This document shows positions 10,570-21,300 of a stretch of DNA of 64,000 nt, piece after piece. How positions within the stretch are numbered: position 1 is the stretch's first letter; each line of letters begins with the position of its first letter. The notes under the pieces are model-generated. The model had not been told where the DNA came from and made no database searches. It saw nothing but the letters and a program-made list of their open reading frames with translations. The DNA is from Telmatactis stephensoni. Lineage: Eukaryota > Cnidaria > Anthozoa > Actiniaria > Isophelliidae. Location of the stretch: NCBI GenBank assembly GCA_029948255.1, contig JALIZF010001921.1, positions 682,001 to 746,000 of the forward strand. The letters run 5' to 3'. The translations under genes were made by a program, and so were the position numbers.

Positions 10570-11052
10570 ATGGGTTTGGCATCAAACACAGCAACAACTA
10601 ATTATGCTCGCGTCATGGACACCATAAGAAACAAGAGTAAAATAAGGAAGTCAACGAGAATCTTCAAGAAAAAGCGACGACAATTGCGCAAAAAAAGAAC
10701 CCACGCAACGCAGACTCTTGAAGCTCGCGAAGGTGCCACCTATCAGTCAGGCATGGGACTCACAGATACATTGGATGGCTCAGTGATTACCAACGCCACA
10801 GTTACAGACTTTATGTCGTCTTTGACTAATCAGGATACGGAAGATATACCAATGAGTCAGGAGAGAGAAGCCAGTGCAGTCCATCCACCAAGAAATGTCC
10901 ACGAGAATCCTCACTATGTTGTATTCGACATTGAAACAACGGGCCTTGAGATGTTTATACTTAGTAGGAGAGGACGTCTAGTTATCCGGCAAATATTTTT
11001 TAGAACTTCATTGAGGAGGGTATTTATAGGCGTCTATAAGAGGAGGGGGTGA
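10570..11052 (+). pseudogene. truncated DEDD-exonuclease-like ORF, copy 2
   Basis: 160 codons. The first 126 or so match copy 1 almost exactly and include the canonical ExoI motif VVFDIETTGLEMF. After it the frame runs into the GGGCGTCTAT-rich non-coding stretch (SRRGRLVIRQIFFRT onward), so the C-terminal 34 residues are probably not protein-derived. ExoII and ExoIII catalytic motifs are missing, so no nuclease activity is expected from this fragment alone. Confidence 0.5.
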
Positions 11053-11128
11053 GAAAGGGGCGTCTATCACGGCTATCTATCACGAGGGAGAGTTTATTGG
11101 AGAGAGGCGTTCCAGATAGTGTCGAAAA

Positions 11129-11613
11129 GAAATTAGATAGTGACTTTGATATTGCTAGAACTCGTACCTGGAAATCGATTTGTCCACGATGTAGATCAGT
11201 CAACAGGCCTCAGTGCTGTTGACAGTCACTTGACATCTCTTACTTAGACCCCTTGTAACTATGTCTTAGGACCGCTTAATTTCATTAAACTACTAGTAGT
11301 CTCCATAAGCCTTGCCTTCTTACCCTCCCTCGGTCTCCTTGCCGTATCCCTCCCCACATTAGGCTTATGGAGGCCGCTATTAGTATTAATATATATATAT
11401 ATTTATAAGTGTTTTATGTATGTCTATTTTTTTTTTCTTGTTCGTTGTTGGGGGCAACCTTGCCGGGACCTTTTGAGTCCGTTAGTTGCTCCCTCACCTA
11501 GTTTCAAACTGTGCTATTATGTAGTTGTGTCTTTTCAGTTCGTTTTGTTTTCTCTCTTGTTTTTGTAAATTTGTGAACTAAGTGGAAGCTTCTAAATAAA
11601 ATAAATAAAGAAA
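11129..11613 (+). mobile_element. 5'-truncated retroposon/LINE 3' tail (485 bp)
   Basis: Present only in tandem copy 2. It is flanked by GAAAA (11124-11128 and 11614-11618), while copy 1 has one GAAAA at the same point (9519). It ends in an AATAAA-type AT-rich tail (AAATAAAATAAATAAAGAAA). The first bases encode an open stretch ending ICPRCRSVNRPQCC and a stop, plausibly the C-terminus of the parent element. The short A-rich tail, small target duplication and 5' truncation fit target-primed insertion; the clade is unknown. Confidence 0.55.
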
Positions 11614-11856
11614 GAAAATGAGGTCATTATTCCATCAATCGATCAACTGCAAAAGTCATAAATAGGCACGAATACAAGATAAAACTTTTCTTCCAATTTT
11701 TTTCTGCAACATTGCGCGCAAAACAGCTAGGGTTGCACCGTGGTTTCAACTCTAAAACAGGTGCGTGCAACAGTTTTGGGATCAGTTCTACTTTTGCAAC
11801 TCTGTGCAACGTTGCGCGAAATGTTACGGAAAATGTTGCGTCATTGTTCGGTTTAA

Positions 11857-12699
11857 GGGTGCTGGGACATATTTCGTTGCCAAGCAACGTGGTTGCTATG
11901 CTGGGTATAAAAGCAAGTGCCAGAGGTCATTGACGTCTTCGAATTTATGATTTTTTGTAAAAATATCACTTTTGGAATGCCCCCGTTTCTTCGGTCTTAA
12001 AGTTTTGCATTTTTATCGAGAAACCGCGGGAAATATGATTTTTGAATGATATTAAATATGCTACAATTTTCTCAAATTATCAGTGTCCGAAGCTAAGCAA
12101 AATAACGCGTCAAAACATTGTAAGTGAAAGTCTTAAAACCAAATATATGCATATTGAAGCTGTTCATTATGACACAGCCGCACTATAATGCAGAGAATAT
12201 CTGAAATCTCCAGTGCGCATGCGCAAACAGCTGGTTTTTATTTTGAATTCTATAATCTTTGAGGGGTTTGTAGATAAAATGATTATTTTTATCCTGAAAT
12301 GTTTTATGTATTATGCTCCACAAAGTAACGGATCGGTTTTCAAAAAAGTTTAAAATCGCGAAGGTATGAGCAAAAATGTCTTTACGGAGACAGAAAAAGA
12401 GCTCTAAAAAGTTATTCATCAAAGAAATAAAAAACGCACCGTTACTTTGTGCACCTTGTAGAGTAAAGCTATACTATGTAGAAATTGAATAAAAATATTT
12501 TGAAACGGCAAAAATTATGGAAATTTTCTGTTCCGATGACGTCGTTTGATGACGTCACGCGATGACGCCATCAAACTCAAGAAATTCGTGATTGTTGTTT
12601 ACCTCACAAGTATCACTGCTTGAATCCAAATGTAAGCCTATTTACAAAAATATCAAGTTTTATCCTAGCAATTGGCTCCAGAAATGCGTCCCAGCACCC
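11857..12699. mobile_element. TTAA-flanked DNA transposon, non-autonomous (843 bp)
   Basis: Terminal inverted repeats GGGTGCTGGGAC / GTCCCAGCACCC are bracketed by TTAA at 11853-11856 and 12700-12703. The opposite arm of the giant inverted repeat (near 30390-30396) has an unoccupied TTTAA at the equivalent position, after the shared TGTTCGG. TTAA duplication is typical of piggyBac-like elements, and some other superfamilies also use it. No transposase frame is visible. Confidence 0.75.
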
Positions 12700-12734
12700 T
12701 TAAGTCAACCATCCATCCATCCATCATTCCCAAT

Positions 12735-12960
12735 TTTTTCTTTCTTTCTTTCTTTCTCTCTTTCTTTCATTCTTTCTTTTCTCTTCCTTCCTTCCTACCT
12801 TCCTACCTTCCTTCCTTCCTTCCTTCCTTCCTTCCTTTCTTTCTTTCTTTCTTTCTCTTTCATTCTTTCTGTCTTTTTTTCTTTCCTTCCCTCTTCTTTC
12901 CTTCTTTCCTGTATTTTTCTATCTTCTTTTCTTTTGTCTTTCTTACTTTCTTTTTCCTGA
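12735..12960. repeat. polypyrimidine tract (TTTC/TTCC microsatellite)
   Basis: About 225 bp of almost pure C/T with shifting TTTC and CTTCC phases. Its partner in the other arm is the purine tract 30160-30370. Long serine/phenylalanine/leucine frames here are repeat artefacts. A short TA run follows at 13031-13051. Confidence 0.9.
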
Positions 12961-14080
12961 AGAGCTTTGTTATGAATTTTTTCCTTTTCTCATTTAATTT
13001 CCTTGCCTCAAAATTTCTTCAATTCATTCATATATATATATATATATATATGCATTTTATTGTTACATTTTTATTATAACTATCTACTAGTCATTTTGAT
13101 CATGAATCCCAATAGGCTGCATTCCGATGTGCTGCAAGGGGCCTATTGGATAAGCCAATGACACTAAAATCACGTGATACATATATGATGTTCACATGTT
13201 CATTTGGCTCGATCATTGAAACAGTGCAGCCGTCGAGGTAAGTTGGTGTTTACTCTCTTGTTTCTAAAATAGCTTTATCTTTGATAATGTGTTGCTTTTC
13301 ACCAAAAAAACTTGTAGCTCGGTCTAAGTAAACCTTACGAAGGCTAAGTCTAAAGTATTTTTAAAGGAAAGAATTATTTTTGAGCGGAATTTGTCTTGGA
13401 AAAGTTCGAGCGTTTTGCACCGTTGCACTTGCTGTAGGCGAACAAGTTCTATCAAGGGTTTTCGCTCTCGAAACATTAAAATTCTTTGAGAATTTTCAAC
13501 CAAGAAGGATTTGTATTATTTTGTATCATTTTCCTTCAAATAGTGGACTGCTTTGGCAATGTTTTAGTTGTAGTTCGCTTTGCTTATGTTTATCTGCTGC
13601 ATATGAAAAATGGCGCAATTTCAGCAGCTGAGTTCATCATCAATTGGTCTTAATTTTGTGAATGAAAGGTTTCTTGTAATAAGAAGAAACTTCGAATTCG
13701 GGTGTTTTGAAACCTTTCTGTGTTTAAGTGTTCAGTGAGAAGTGTTTTATCTGCCAGCCTTTACGTCGCACGTTGGAATGTATAACTCATGTTGTTGTTC
13801 TCACTTTTATTCCAGGATTTTGTCAACGAAACAAGCGTCGAATGAAAGGTTAATGAATTCAACGTATCTTCAACAATCTAAATTCTATTTTTGATATACA
13901 AAAATGTCTTTGGCTGTGTTTGTGAAATTGTTGGAGATGTCGCTGAAGAATTTTTGGGGGGTGGGGAGGGGGAATAGGATAATTAATGTAAGGTGAACTT
14001 ATTTCATTGGTAAATACCTCTATAACACGGACAAACCTCAACAATTCGAACGTGTTAATTTTAAAAAAACTTTTGAAAAA

Positions 14081-15164
14081 ATGTCTAGTAAGAAGAGAAG
14101 CGAGTGTTTGGGTGTCCGTCATGAAGAAAGTTTGCCATACAGAAGTGAGTATCTTTGCTTGTGATGAATCAGATTGTCATTATTGCTTTCTTGTTTTCGT
14201 GTTGTTAGATGAAATGGGCGTGCCATGTGGGGCGCCTGATGGCTGCAGGGGGTGTTGGAGGTGTTTTGTACCTTGTTTGTGACTGTCGCCGCTGACCCAA
14301 ATATACAGTTTGACGTTTATTTTTCTTTTTGGCTCGTAATCGCAAGTCAAAGTATTCACTTCACAATTCATAGTTAACAGAATTTAGTCTCGCTAGGAAT
14401 GGATCGAGTGCTTTTAGCAGAAGCTACCGCTTTAACTAGGTGGGCGGTTTGTTAGATTTTGGACCGGTCAATCGGCCGGGGTCAATTGGCCTGCTTAGGT
14501 TAGCTTTCATGAATGCTTAGGCCTACGAGAGGACAACGCTGGATCACCGATGGAACTGGATCAAATAGACCATACTCTCAAAATGAGAGACCTCCTTTGT
14601 AGTCCGAGTCTGTGTCGTCTTCTTTAGATGTAGAGTTCGTCCATTATTAGTACGTGGTTCTGGCCAATTTACATACAACGCATACATATAAACTACAGCG
14701 CATAGGGGCTTAGATTTCTGTGCTACTTAGGTCTTAGGTTAGGGCTGGCCAGGCTACTACGAAGTTGATGCGCAAAGTCGTGGTGTGATCGTGGACCTGC
14801 TATGTTTTATCTAGATTCTTGATTGAAAAATCATCGGCAAAGATTTTCATCTTCTGAATTCCTCCATGCATCTGGGTGTCGCCACAACTTTGCATGTCGA
14901 CGATAATGGCGGAACTCTAGATTAGCCACACCCAAATTTAGTGTTGATTCCGATTCATTTTGGCCCGGCCTAGACTAGAAATACTAATCATTAAAAATGA
15001 TAAATGTCATGATGAAGCAATAGGACAGAGGAAATACTCAATAGGACTTGAGGTTTTGTACTGATGTTTCCTGTCTAGTAAATACCATGGCATTTATGGC
15101 ATTTCTTTCAGCCAAGTCTACCAAGAACAACCAAACTGGGTTGCGACGACGAGTCATCAAGTAG
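14081..15164 (+). other. possible two-exon micro-ORF / transcribed unit in the inverted-repeat arm
   Basis: An ATG at 14081 opens 64 bp (MSSKKRSECLGVRHEESLPY, then Arg) before a good donor GTGAGT at 14145. An acceptor TTTCTTTCAG ending at 15111 would join in frame to KSTKNNQTGLRRRVIK and a stop at 15162-15164, giving 38 aa. The other arm keeps the ATG exon (one K-to-E change), the donor and the acceptor, but reads a different C-terminus because 8 bases are missing. Further upstream, CCGTCGAG before GTAAGT at about 13239 and TTTTATTCCAG at about 13815 also look like splice sites. This may be a non-coding or relic transcript; it has no homology I recognise. Confidence 0.2.
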
Positions 15165-15260
15165 AATTTTTGCAGTGCGTGGTAGCTTCTTAGTATAGGA
15201 TTTTTGTCCTAATAATATTAATGATTATTAATGTGAAGAATTATCTATATTAATACAAAA

Positions 15261-15286
15261 CAAGAGAGCATAAATTTATGCTCTCG
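15261..15286. mobile_element. 26-bp palindromic micro-insertion with 7-bp target duplication
   Basis: The core 15264-15285 is a perfect 22-bp palindrome (GAGAGCATAAA and its reverse complement). TACAAAA flanks it at 15254-15260 and 15287-15293. The right arm near 27672 has a single copy of the target and no insert. It looks like the collapsed ends of a MITE. Confidence 0.75.
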
Positions 15287-15305
15287 TACAAAATTAATGA
15301 AGGTA

Positions 15306-15446
15306 GAGCACAAACATTAAAAGTGTGCAACATAGATAGTGCTAAATAGTGCTAAATTATGCAAATTCTTTTGTTTTCTATTGTTTAATTAGTGCTATTT
15401 AGTATTAAATAGTGCAAACGTTTGCACACGTTTAGTGTTTGTACTC
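15306..15446. mobile_element. TA-flanked MITE (141 bp)
   Basis: Termini GAGCACAAACATTAAAAGTG and CACGTTTAGTGTTTGTACTC are imperfect inverted repeats (about 25 bp). TA dinucleotides flank it at 15304-15305 and 15447-15448. The other arm shows the empty site with one TA (27663-27664, read on the minus strand as GAAGGTATTAGAAAG). The TA target fits a Tc1/mariner-type MITE. Confidence 0.85.
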
Positions 15447-15654
15447 TATTAGAAAGTTCTTGTTTGTTGTTGTTGGTTAACAATGACAAAATTCGACAAA
15501 CTATTTGAAGAAATACAAAAAATCGTAAGAAATAAAAATCGTGCGAAGTTATCGGTTCAAACTTCCTCGGAATTTCCGTTCTTCGGTTTTTCTACGCCAT
15601 CGTCCACTCTTCATCGGAAATATGTATCAGCTGTCATTTCCACTTTTTTGTGTT

Positions 15655-16670
15655 CGAGGTCTTTTTTTGCAATAATATTTCCGGGTCTTTTCATGCCACA
15701 ACGTTTTCGGGTCTTTTTTGGAAAGATGTTTTCGGGTCATTTTTGCAACAATATTTTTGGTTCTATTTTCGGGTCATGTTTTTGGAACGATTTTTTGGGG
15801 TGTCTTTTTTGGAAAGATGTTTTCGGGTTTTTTTCGGGTCAATGTTTTCGGGTCTTTTTTGAAATAATTTTTTCGGGTCTGTTTTCGCGATCGGATCTTT
15901 TTGGGGCGATTTTTTCGGGTCTTTTTTGGAACGATTTTTTCGGGTCTATTTTGGAAAGATGTTTTCGGGTCCGTTTTCGGGTCTTTTTTGAAACGATCTT
16001 TTTCGGGTCTTTTTTGGAAAGATGTTCGGGTCTTTTTTTGGAACGATTTTTTGGGGTCTTTTTCGGTTTTATTTTTTTAACAATGTTTTCGCCGGGTCTT
16101 TTTTTCGGCTCCATTTTTTGCAACAATGTTTTCGGGTCTTTTTTGGAAATATGTTTTCGGGTCTTTTAGGGTCTTTTCTGGAACAATTTTTTCGGGTCTA
16201 TTTTGGAAAGACGTTTTCGGGTCGTTTTCGGGTTTTTTAACAATGTTTTCGGGTCGTTTTTGCAACGATGTTTTCGAGTCTTTTCGTAACACATTTTCGG
16301 GTCTTTTTTGAAGGACATTTTCGGGTCTTTTTTTGAAAGATGTTTTCAGCTCCATTTTTTTGCAACAATGTTTACGAGTCTTTTTTGCAACAATGTTGTC
16401 GGGTCTTTTTTGCAATAATTTTTTCGGGTCTGTTTTCGGGTCTTTTTTGGGACGATTTTTCGGGTCTTTTTTGGGAAAACGCTTTCGGGTCTTTTTTTGA
16501 ACGGATGTTTTCGGCTCCTTTTTTGCAACAATGTTACTTTACGGGGCTTTTTTGCAACAATGTTTTTGGGTCTTTTTTGTGACAATGTTTTCGGGTCTTT
16601 GCTTCGACGATGTTTTCGGGCGCCTCGATCGTTTTTTACGTTTTCAAGTCTTTTTTTTGCAAAGCGTCCC
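15655..16670. repeat. minisatellite, ~25-bp unit (left arm)
   Basis: Roughly 40 imperfect units of the type TTTTCGGGTCTTTTTTGCAA plus about 5 bases. Units vary at the GGAACG/GCAACA positions. The partner array in the right arm is about half as long (26880-27400), so the arrays have changed length since the arms formed. Overlapping long frames on both strands are repeat artefacts. Confidence 0.9.
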
Positions 16671-17000
16671 CACAGAGGACTACATTCAGTAGTGTCTTGG
16701 GTGTCTATAGGCATTGCAGGCCTGACACAAATAACTCTCTCTTGAGAGTTACATGAATTTTTGGGGGTCCAATGGCACAGGAAGCGTCTCCACAAGGCAC
16801 TACATCCAGTAGTGTCTTGGGTGTCTATAGACACTAATATAGCCTCTCCTGTTGCAAGTCCTACTGTACCTGCACGTGGTGACCCCTGCTGTACCTGGAC
16901 CTTGTGGACCAGGGACTGACACAGTGAAAGGACTAGGGGAAGGAATAACCCTGAATGAAAAACCCTCCAACAGGGGTAACAAACCCATTTGGAGTTTCAA
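16671..17000. repeat. ~118-bp direct repeats and unique flank (left arm)
   Basis: A unit including AGTAGTGTCTTGGGTGTCTA, GCCTGACACAAATAA and GGTCCAATGGCACAGGAAGC appears once complete and once partial. The right arm carries the same unit about three times (26590-26880). The adjoining 150 bp is shared by both arms. Frames in it are open on some strands but conserve no start or domain. Confidence 0.75.
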
Positions 17001-17210
17001 CAGTAAAATCTAGCGAGACATCTTGTAAATTAGTTGAGTTTTCTTGGAAAATGGTTTTAGAATTGCTAAAAGTAATGACGGTGGAAGAAGACCAAAGCAA
17101 GAATTAAGATTTTATCTTTGGGTAAAAATTCAAATTATTGGATGAATTTTTCTAACTTGGTTTATTTTGGTTAAACGGAAAATGTCGGACTTCGATGCGT
17201 TAGGTAAACG

Positions 17211-17609
17211 CCCGGGGGGGGGGGGGGGGACTCCGATCGTAAATGGACGGGGATGCTCGTCGTACCTTTTAGGGGTCAAAATCTGCAATCTGGTACCTTT
17301 TAGGGTGTCTCAGATGAAGTGGACTACCAGAGACAAGCTGGTACCTTTTAGGGACTGTTTTGGGGTAAATAAACTACCTAAAATAAGCATGAAAGGGACG
17401 ATTTCGATGATGCGGATTGAATTAATCTTCAAAGCAAATCGATAACAAATGCTTCATTACTTTAATTTTTTATTGTTTTTGAATTGGTACCTTTTAGGGG
17501 TAGAAATGAATTGTTGCCACTCCCACTCAGGTACCTTTTAGGGGTCATTTTCAAAATTTCCGACGAGCATCCCCGTCCTCTTATATATAGGAGTCCCCCC
17601 CCCCGGGGG
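17211..17609. mobile_element. MITE with poly-G/poly-C ends (399 bp)
   Basis: Inverted termini: CCCGGGGGG, then GGACTCC, then GACGGGGATGCTCGTCG at the left; CGACGAGCATCCCCGTC, GGAGTC and CCCCCCCGGGGG at the right. TAAACG flanks both sides (17205-17210, 17610-17615), and the other arm reads ATAAACGTTTTC uninterrupted. Internal GGTACCTTTTAGGG occurs about five times, which may be transposase sites. Confidence 0.8.
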
Positions 17610-17693
17610 TAAACGGTTTTCTACTTGCGTATTTTTTGGATAAATGTTCAACTCACGCAAAAATATCCAGGCATAACCGGTTGCTATACGTAA

Positions 17694-17918
17694 GGCCTGG
17701 TTCACACTAGCGACATAACGACATAACGGCGAAGTCATGCAAATGCAAAACACAACTTTAATATATCAATGTTTTCTTTTCACTAGTGAAAAGATCATAA
17801 CATAACGATATAATAGGAACATAAAACATGGACATAACGACATAAAGAAAAAACTGATTATTTCTTTTTCATTATGTCGATGTTCTTATGTCGTTATGTC
17901 GCTAGTGTGAACCAGGCC
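17694..17918. mobile_element. PIF/Harbinger-like MITE (225 bp)
   Basis: Near-perfect inverted repeats of about 35 bp (GGCCTGGTTCACACTAGCG... and its reverse complement), flanked by TAA on both sides (17691-17693, 17919-17921). GGCCTGGTTCACAC ends with a 3-bp TWA target are typical of PIF/Harbinger-derived MITEs. It is absent from the opposite arm. Confidence 0.8.
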
Positions 17919-18120
17919 TAAGCAAGACATTTTTCAGTTTAAATTTTCGTAACTATTCAACATCCAGCCTTTTAATTTTTTTTTATTCCTTTCTGGAATT
18001 GTCTTCTCGAAATTTCTCATCTTTTTCTGTCTAGACCTTTATAATTTTAGAGACATTTATTTTTCCCATTTTGTCATTGCTGAAGTTTACTTGGTTTGTT
18101 TTCCTGTTTTGACAATTTTC

Positions 18121-18230
18121 GATGCTTCAACATCAACACCAACTCTATAGTGTAGTAGAGCACGCTTGGTCACGGCCAAGAGGTCTGGGTGCAACTCCCA
18201 GTGGAGTATATGGAGTTGAAGCAAATCCTA
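18121..18230 (+). repeat. tRNA-like block at the inner end of the left arm
   Basis: The block contains TATAGTGTAGTAGAGCACG and GGGTGCAACTCCC, reminiscent of RNA polymerase III A and B boxes. It recurs inverted at 25775-25885, directly on the other side of the satellite. I do not see a full cloverleaf, so it is at best a SINE head or tRNA relic. Confidence 0.4.
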
Positions 18231-18397
18231 TAAACTAACATTAAATCGATTGCAATTACGAGAGTTTATGACAGTTTTACATTAATGTACAATATGTTTT
18301 TAATGATGTTGACAAAAATAGTTAGAATATACTTTTACTTTTACGACTTTAAGAATGATTGACCATTTTCATTGGACAAATGTTGCCTTTCACACAT

Positions 18398-21300
18398 TTA
18401 GCCCTATAGCCCACGAAAAACGTCCAAAAATACACCAAAAAAGACAAAAAGCTAAACATATAACCAAATGCATGAAAATATTGAAAAAATGTCCCAAAAT
18501 CCACAAAATGCAAAGGCTATAACCCACTGAAATTGATAAAAAAAACATTATCACAATGCAAAGGCCATAGCCCAAGCAAAATGGTCAAAAAACGTCCAAA
18601 ATTATCAAAATGTAAAGGCTATAGCCCATTGGAAACGGTTACAAAACGCCCAAAATCAACAAAATGCAAAGGCTATAGCCCTTTGAAAATGGTCGAAAAC
18701 GCCCAAAATCATCAAAATGCAAAGGCTATAGCCCTTTGAAAATGGTCGAAAACGCCCAAAATCATCAAAATGCAAAGGCTATAGCCCATTCAAAAAGGTT
18801 ACAAAACGCCCAAAATCAACAAAATGCAAAGGCTATAGCCCATTGGAAACGGTTACAAAACGCCCCAAATCAACAAAATGCAAAGGCTATAGCCCATGCA
18901 AAATGGTCAAAAAGGGCCTAAAACAGACAAAATGAAAAGGCTATAGTCCATTGAAAGTGGCCAAAAACGCCCAAAAATCATCAAAATGTTAAGGTTATAG
19001 CCAATTGAAAATGGTCAAAAAACGCCCAAAATCGACAAAATGCAAAGGCTTTAGCCCATTCAAAATGGTGAAAAACGCCCAAAAATCATCAAAATGCAAA
19101 GGCTATAGCCCATTGATATTGGTCAAAAACGCCCAAAAATCATCAAAATGCAAAGGCTATAGAGCATGCAAAATGGTCAAAAATGGGCTGACATCGACAA
19201 ATGTAAAGGCAAAAGCCCATTGAATTTGGTCAAAAATTGTCTAAAATCGACAGAATGCAAAGGCTATACGGCCCATTGAAAGTGGTCAAAAAATGCCCAA
19301 AATCATCAAAATGCAAAGCCTATATCCCATTGAAAATGGTCGAAAACGCCAAAAAATTATCAAAATGCAAAGGCTATAGCCCAAGCAAAATGGTCAAAAA
19401 ACGCCCAAAATCATCAAAATGTAAAGGCTATAGCCCATTGAAAATGGTCAAAAACGACTAAAATCAACAAAATGTTAAGTCTATAGCCCATTGAAAATGG
19501 TCAAAAAATGCCCAAAACCAACACAAGGCAAAGGCTATAGCTCATTGAAACTGGTCAAAAATGGCCTAAAATTGACAGAATGTAAAGGCTATAGCCCATT
19601 GAAAATATCAACAAAATGCAAAGTTTATAGCCCATGCAAAAATTAATGCTCAAAAATGGCCTAAAATCGACAAAATGCAAAGGCAAAAGCCCATCGAAAA
19701 TGGTCAAAAACGCCAAAAAACTATCAAAATGCAAAGGCTATAGCCCAAGCAAAATGGTCAAAAAACGCCCAAAATCATCAAAATGTAAAGGCTATAGCCC
19801 ATTGAAATTGGTAAAAAAAAGCAAACTTCCAAAAAATGCAAAGACTAGAGCCCATTCAAAAAGGTTACAAAACGCCCAAAATCAACACAATGCAAAGGCT
19901 ATAGCCCATGCAAAATGAGCAAAAATGGCTTCAAATCGACAAAAAGCAAAGGATATAGCCCATACAAAAAGGTTACAAAACGCCCAAAATCATCAAAATG
20001 TAAAGGCTATAGCCCATTGAAAATGGTCAAACACGGCCTCAAATCGACAAAATGTTAAGGCTATAGCCCATTGAAAATGGTAAAAAAACGCCCAAAATTA
20101 TCAAAATGTAAAGGCAATAGCCCATTGAAAATGGTCAAAAAATGCACAAAATCGTCACAATGCAAAGGCTATAGCCCATTCAAAATGTGAAAAACGCCAA
20201 AAAATCATCAAAGTGCAAAGGCTATAGCCCATTGAAATTGGTCAAAAATGGCCTAAAATCGACCAAATGCAAAGGCAAAAGCCCATTGAAAATGGTCAAA
20301 AACGCCCAAAAATCATCAAAATGCAAAGGCTATAGCCCATTGAAAATGATCAAAAACGCCTAAAATCAACAAAATGTTAAGGCTATAGCCCATTGAAAAT
20401 GGTCAAAAAACGTTCAAAATCGACAAAAGGCAAAGGCTTTAGCCCATTCAAAACGGTCAAAAACACCCAAAATCATCAAAATGCAAAGGCTATAGCCCAT
20501 TGAAATTGGTCAAACACGGCCTAAAATCGACAAAATATAAAGGCTATAGCCCATTGAAAATGGTCAAAAACGACTAAAATCAACAAAATGTTAAGGCTAT
20601 AGCCCATTGAAAATGGTCAAAAAACGCCCACAATTATCAAAATGTAAAGGCTATAGCCCATTGAAAATGGCCAAAAACGTCCAAAATCATCACAATGCAA
20701 AGGCTATAGCCCATTCAAAATGGTGAAAAACGCCCAAAAATCATCAAAATGCAAAGGCTGTAGCCCATTGAAAATGGTCAAAAATGGCCTAAAATCGACA
20801 AAATGCAAAGGCAAAAGCCCATTGAAAATGGTCAAAAATGCCCAAAAATCATCAAAATGCAAAGGCTATAGCCCATTGAAATTGGTCAAAAATGGCCTAA
20901 AATCGACAAAATGCAAAGGCTATAGCCCATTGAAAACGGTCAAAAACGCCCAAAAATCATCAAAATGCAAAGGCTATAGCCCATTGAAAATAATCAAAAA
21001 CGCCTAAAATCAACAAAATGTTAAGGCTATAGCCCATTGAAAATGGTCAAAAAACGCCCAAAATCGACAAAAGGCAAAGGCTTTAGCCCATTGAAAATGG
21101 TGAAAAACGCCCAAAAATTATCAAAATGCAAAGGTTATAGCCCAAGCAAAATGGTCAAAAAATGCACAAAAGCATCACAATGCAAAGGCTATAGCCCATT
21201 GAAATTGGTCAAAAACGGCCTAAAATCGACAAAATAAAAAGGCTATAGCCCATTGAAAATGTCCAAAAACGCCTAAAATCAAGAAAATGCAAAGGCTATA

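Larger units (their letters stand above)
7911..11845. repeat. tandem duplication, period about 1840 bp
   Basis: The sequence from AAACATGCCTCAAAAATTGC at 7911 recurs at 9751 and stays nearly identical through the SINE, the exonuclease-like ORF, the GGGCGTCTAT-rich stretch and a GCAAC-rich tail (9525-9745 equals 11620-11840). The two copies differ by two insertions: a 247-bp palindromic MITE only in copy 1 (8701-8947) and a 485-bp retroposon tail only in copy 2 (11129-11613). Confidence 0.9.
11620..18250. repeat. left arm of a giant inverted repeat
   Basis: Read outward from the satellite core, this arm matches the reverse complement of 25740-30650. Paired landmarks: the tRNA-like block (18121-18230 / 25775-25885), the CGGGTC minisatellite (15655-16670 / 26880-27400), the block with splice-like signals (13080-14300 / 28600-29960), pyrimidine versus purine tracts (12735-12960 / 30160-30370), and the GCAAC block (11700-11845 / 30390-30550). 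The arm is about 1.7 kb longer than its partner because it carries extra insertions at 11857-12699, 15261-15286, 15306-15446, 17211-17609 and 17694-17918, plus a longer minisatellite. Confidence 0.9.

Noticed and set aside
12592..13079. Two phenylalanine/serine/leucine-rich membrane-protein-like frames
   Set aside because: They read a CTTT/CTTCC pyrimidine tract.
15483..16834. Frames of up to 228 codons rich in F/G/S (plus) or K/R/P (minus), and similar ones at 26613-27443
   Set aside because: They read a 25-bp CGGGTC minisatellite and differ completely between the two arms of the inverted repeat.
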